DNA of 14,677 nt, from positions 1 through 14,677 of the forward strand of contig JBCBZE010000044.1 in NCBI GenBank assembly GCA_039815505.1, written 5' to 3'. Each line of letters starts with the position of its first letter. The stretch's first letter is position 1. Below the pieces are notes generated by a model. It did not search any database. It was not told the DNA's origin and was given only the letters and a program-made list of their open reading frames with translations. The stretch is from CANLWN01 sp039815505 (GTDB taxonomy: Bacteria > Bacteroidota > Bacteroidia > Flavobacteriales > Flavobacteriaceae). Both the position numbers and the translations under genes were made by a program. Of the stretch, positions 12,534-14,677 are shown one piece after another.

Positions 12534-14677
12534 ATGCAGCAATCGGAAAAATTAGAAGAGTTTAAAAAATCGGTAAACAACAAGTTTAATGTCTACAACA
12601 GCTTGTTTCTAAACTTGCCCTATCACAACATAGAAAATGTAGGCATGGTTATCCCTTTAATGCTGGATCAATGCCAAAAAGGACTTAGTGCCGGTCGTAA
12701 TCCCAAAGAAATATTGGATGCTTTTTTTCAGAACTTTTTAAACATTGCCTCTGAAAAGGAGCGGATAGATTTTATGTTCAGGATTATCCAGTATGTGGAA
12801 AGACAGGTAGTATTGTTCGATAGTGTTGAGGATGCCGCATTTCCTAAAATGCAGGAACACAGCAGTTCCTTGTCCATTAAGGATTATTTTCAATTGGTGG
12901 ATAAAAATAAAAGTTGGGATAAAATTGCTGAAAAGTTATCTACATTCAGCGCACGCATTGTACTCACCGCACACCCTACACAATTTTACACCCCTGCCAT
13001 ATTGAACATCATTGTAGGGCTAAGAAATCTTATATTGAAAGATAAGATAGATGATATTGCCATTACCTTACAACAGTTGGGGCTTACCTCGCTTATAAAT
13101 GCAAAAAAACCAACTCCCCTGGACGAAGCAAAGAATATTATTTATATACTTAGAAATGTGTATTACGATGCCATAGGGGATTTATACACGTACTTAAAAA
13201 ATAACATCAAAAACAATGACTTTGACAACCACAATATCATGAAATTGGGTTTTTGGCCCGGTGGTGACCGTGACGGAAACCCATATGTAACAACCGATAT
13301 TACCAAGGATGTAGCAGATGAATTACGGACCACTTTAATGAAATGTTATTATAATGATTTAAAAAGGTTGCACAAAAAACTAACGTTTAGTGATTTACAA
13401 GATGATATATTCCAGTTGCGGGAGAACTTGTACACGGCAATGTTCAATCCTGAAAAAGTAGTAGGATATGAGGCTATAATCAACCCTTTATTGAATATAC
13501 GGGGTATTTTGATCAATAAATATAACCGCTTGTATCTTAAGGATTTGGATGCTTTAATAGATAAGGTTAAAATCTTCAAGACACATTTTGCTACGCTGGA
13601 TATCAGACAAGATCACAGTATCCATTTAAAAGTAATGGAAACGGTACTTAAGAAGAATAAGATAATATCCGAAAGCATCGGTGAACTTTCTGAAAGTGAA
13701 TTGGTCCATATAGTATTGCATAAGGATATAAAGCTTTCTCCAGAAGATTTTGAAGAGGCAATTGTTAAGGATACCATTAAGAACATATTACAATTAAAGG
13801 ATATTCAAAAGAAAAATGGTGAAGAGGGATGTAACCGTTATATCATTAGTAATTCGGAGGATGTATTCTCCATTCTTTTTGTTTACGGGCTCTTTAGATG
13901 GTGCGGACTAAAAGAAGAAGAGATACAGTTTGATATTGTCCCGCTTTTTGAAACCATGAAGGGAATGGACGGTGCAAAAGCTACCATGCAATATGTTTTT
14001 GATTTACCTGAATATAAAGCGCACTTACAGCGAAGAGGTCAAAAACAAACCATTATGTTAGGTTTTTCCGACGGAACCAAGGATGGAGGATATTTAAAGG
14101 CTAACTGGTCCATATTTAAGACCAAAGAAACCTTATCGGCGGTGTGTGATCAAAATAACATTAAAGCTATATTTTTTGATGGCCGTGGTGGACCACCGGC
14201 CCGTGGGGGAGGAAAAACACATCGCTTTTATGCTGCACAGACCAAGGAAATTGCAAATAACGAAATTCAACTAACCATACAAGGACAGACCATTACAAGT
14301 ACCTATGGTACCAAAGAACAGTTTGTGTTCAACTGTGAACAATTGCTGACAGCTGGTCTATCCAACAATTTTTTTGGCAAAGAGAATGTAATAGCAAAAG
14401 AATCAAGGGAGTTGATAGAGGAATTATCCGAATTAAGTTTTGTTGCATATGACACCCTTAAGCATCATGACAAGTTTATGTCCTATTTAGAAAATATGAG
14501 CACCTTAAAATATTATACAAAGGCCAATATTGGAAGTAGGCCAGGGAAAAGGGGCAATAAGGCCAAACTAGAATTATCCGATTTAAGGGCCATTTCCTTT
14601 GTAGGTTCATGGAGCCAGTTAAAGCAGAACGTGCCGGGATATTTTGGAATGGGAACTGCCATAAAAAACTTGAAAGA
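12534..14677 (+). CDS. ppc: Phosphoenolpyruvate carboxylase, N-terminal 714 codons (runs off window end)
   Basis: Carboxylates phosphoenolpyruvate with bicarbonate to oxaloacetate, refilling the citric acid cycle. The frame starts at ATG 12534 and stays open to the window end. Bacterial PEPC landmarks occur in order: LTAHPT with catalytic H147 (E. coli H138), GGDRDGNP at 243-250, LDIRQD with R358 (E. coli R396), FSDGTKDGG with K516 (E. coli K546), the glycine loop DGRGGPPARGG with R551 and R557 (E. coli R581, R587), then IGSRPGKRG and LRAISF. The E. coli numbering is from memory, and the constant offset of 30 in the last three supports the alignment. Deviations: TAHPTQ in place of TAHPTE and Asp549 where E. 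coli has His579. The C-terminal part, with the allosteric aspartate site, is outside. Two promoter matches and a dyad precede the gene. Confidence 0.95.
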   Translation, partial: MQQSEKLEEFKKSVNNKFNVYNSLFLNLPYHNIENVGMVIPLMLDQCQKGLSAGRNPKEILDAFFQNFLNIASEKERIDFMFRIIQYVERQVVLFDSVEDAAFPKMQEHSSSLSIKDYFQLVDKNKSWDKIAEKLSTFSARIVLTAHPTQFYTPAILNIIVGLRNLILKDKIDDIAITLQQLGLTSLINAKKPTPLDEAKNIIYILRNVYYDAIGDLYTYLKNNIKNNDFDNHNIMKLGFWPGGDRDGNPYVTTDITKDVADELRTTLMKCYYNDLKRLHKKLTFSDLQDDIFQLRENLYTAMFNPEKVVGYEAIINPLLNIRGILINKYNRLYLKDLDALIDKVKIFKTHFATLDIRQDHSIHLKVMETVLKKNKIISESIGELSESELVHIVLHKDIKLSPEDFEEAIVKDTIKNILQLKDIQKKNGEEGCNRYIISNSEDVFSILFVYGLFRWCGLKEEEIQFDIVPLFETMKGMDGAKATMQYVFDLPEYKAHLQRRGQKQTIMLGFSDGTKDGGYLKANWSIFKTKETLSAVCDQNNIKAIFFDGRGGPPARGGGKTHRFYAAQTKEIANNEIQLTIQGQTITSTYGTKEQFVFNCEQLLTAGLSNNFFGKENVIAKESRELIEELSELSFVAYDTLKHHDKFMSYLENMSTLKYYTKANIGSRPGKRGNKAKLELSDLRAISFVGSWSQLKQNVPGYFGMGTAIKNLK

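Noticed and set aside
1..14677. A defence, mobile or biosynthetic island hidden among these genes
   Set aside because: Every gene longer than 100 codons fits a core or widespread family, and I saw no repeats at borders, integrase, transposase, tRNA target site or clear change in base composition.

Overview
The window reads as an ordinary core-chromosome segment of a Bacteroidota bacterium, almost certainly a member of the Flavobacteriaceae. The evidence is the AT-rich composition, the gene order (divergent birA / rsfS-ftsH, then pyrE with a small SRPBCC protein, then ddl-coaD opposite a PASTA protein and rluD), the glycine-rich linker in FtsH, a small bTHX ribosomal protein, and repeated matches to the Bacteroidota promoter -7 element TAnnTTTG. 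I see no rRNA, tRNA, CRISPR array, insertion sequence, prophage gene or obvious island boundary.

Layout. 1-1174 (minus): rsfS followed by the N-terminal 263 codons of ftsH, which leaves the window. 1268-1999 (plus): a biotin-protein ligase without a DNA-binding domain, divergent from rsfS. 1996-3036 (minus): pyrE and an SRPBCC-domain protein, convergent with birA; both genes at that junction end on one CTAG. 3044-3631 (plus): a Nudix hydrolase whose start lies 7 bases from the pyrE start. 3628-5394 (minus): a lipoprotein M14 zinc carboxypeptidase. 5454-7764 (minus): a soluble multi-PAS histidine kinase overlapping a single-domain response regulator. 7914-9381 (minus): ddl and coaD. 9479-11094 (plus): an orphan PASTA protein and an RluD-type pseudouridine synthase. 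11190-11951 (plus): yaaA. 12101-12232 (minus): a 43-residue ribosomal protein bTHX. 12534-14677 (plus): the first 714 codons of phosphoenolpyruvate carboxylase, behind a 301-base intergenic region with tandem promoter matches and a 33-base dyad.

Function. Most genes are housekeeping: translation and ribosome maturation (rsfS, rluD, bTHX), proteolysis (ftsH and the carboxypeptidase), cofactor, pyrimidine and cell-wall supply (birA, coaD, pyrE, ddl), anaplerosis (ppc) and peroxide/iron stress (yaaA). The only evident signalling module is the PAS kinase/response-regulator pair. I found no convincing new multi-gene system. The points worth a second look are mostly regulatory or small: a probable leaderless pyrE transcript, the tandem promoters and dyad before ppc, substitutions in the PEP carboxylase active-site loop, an ambiguous kinase start, and short genes that ordinary ORF length cut-offs miss.
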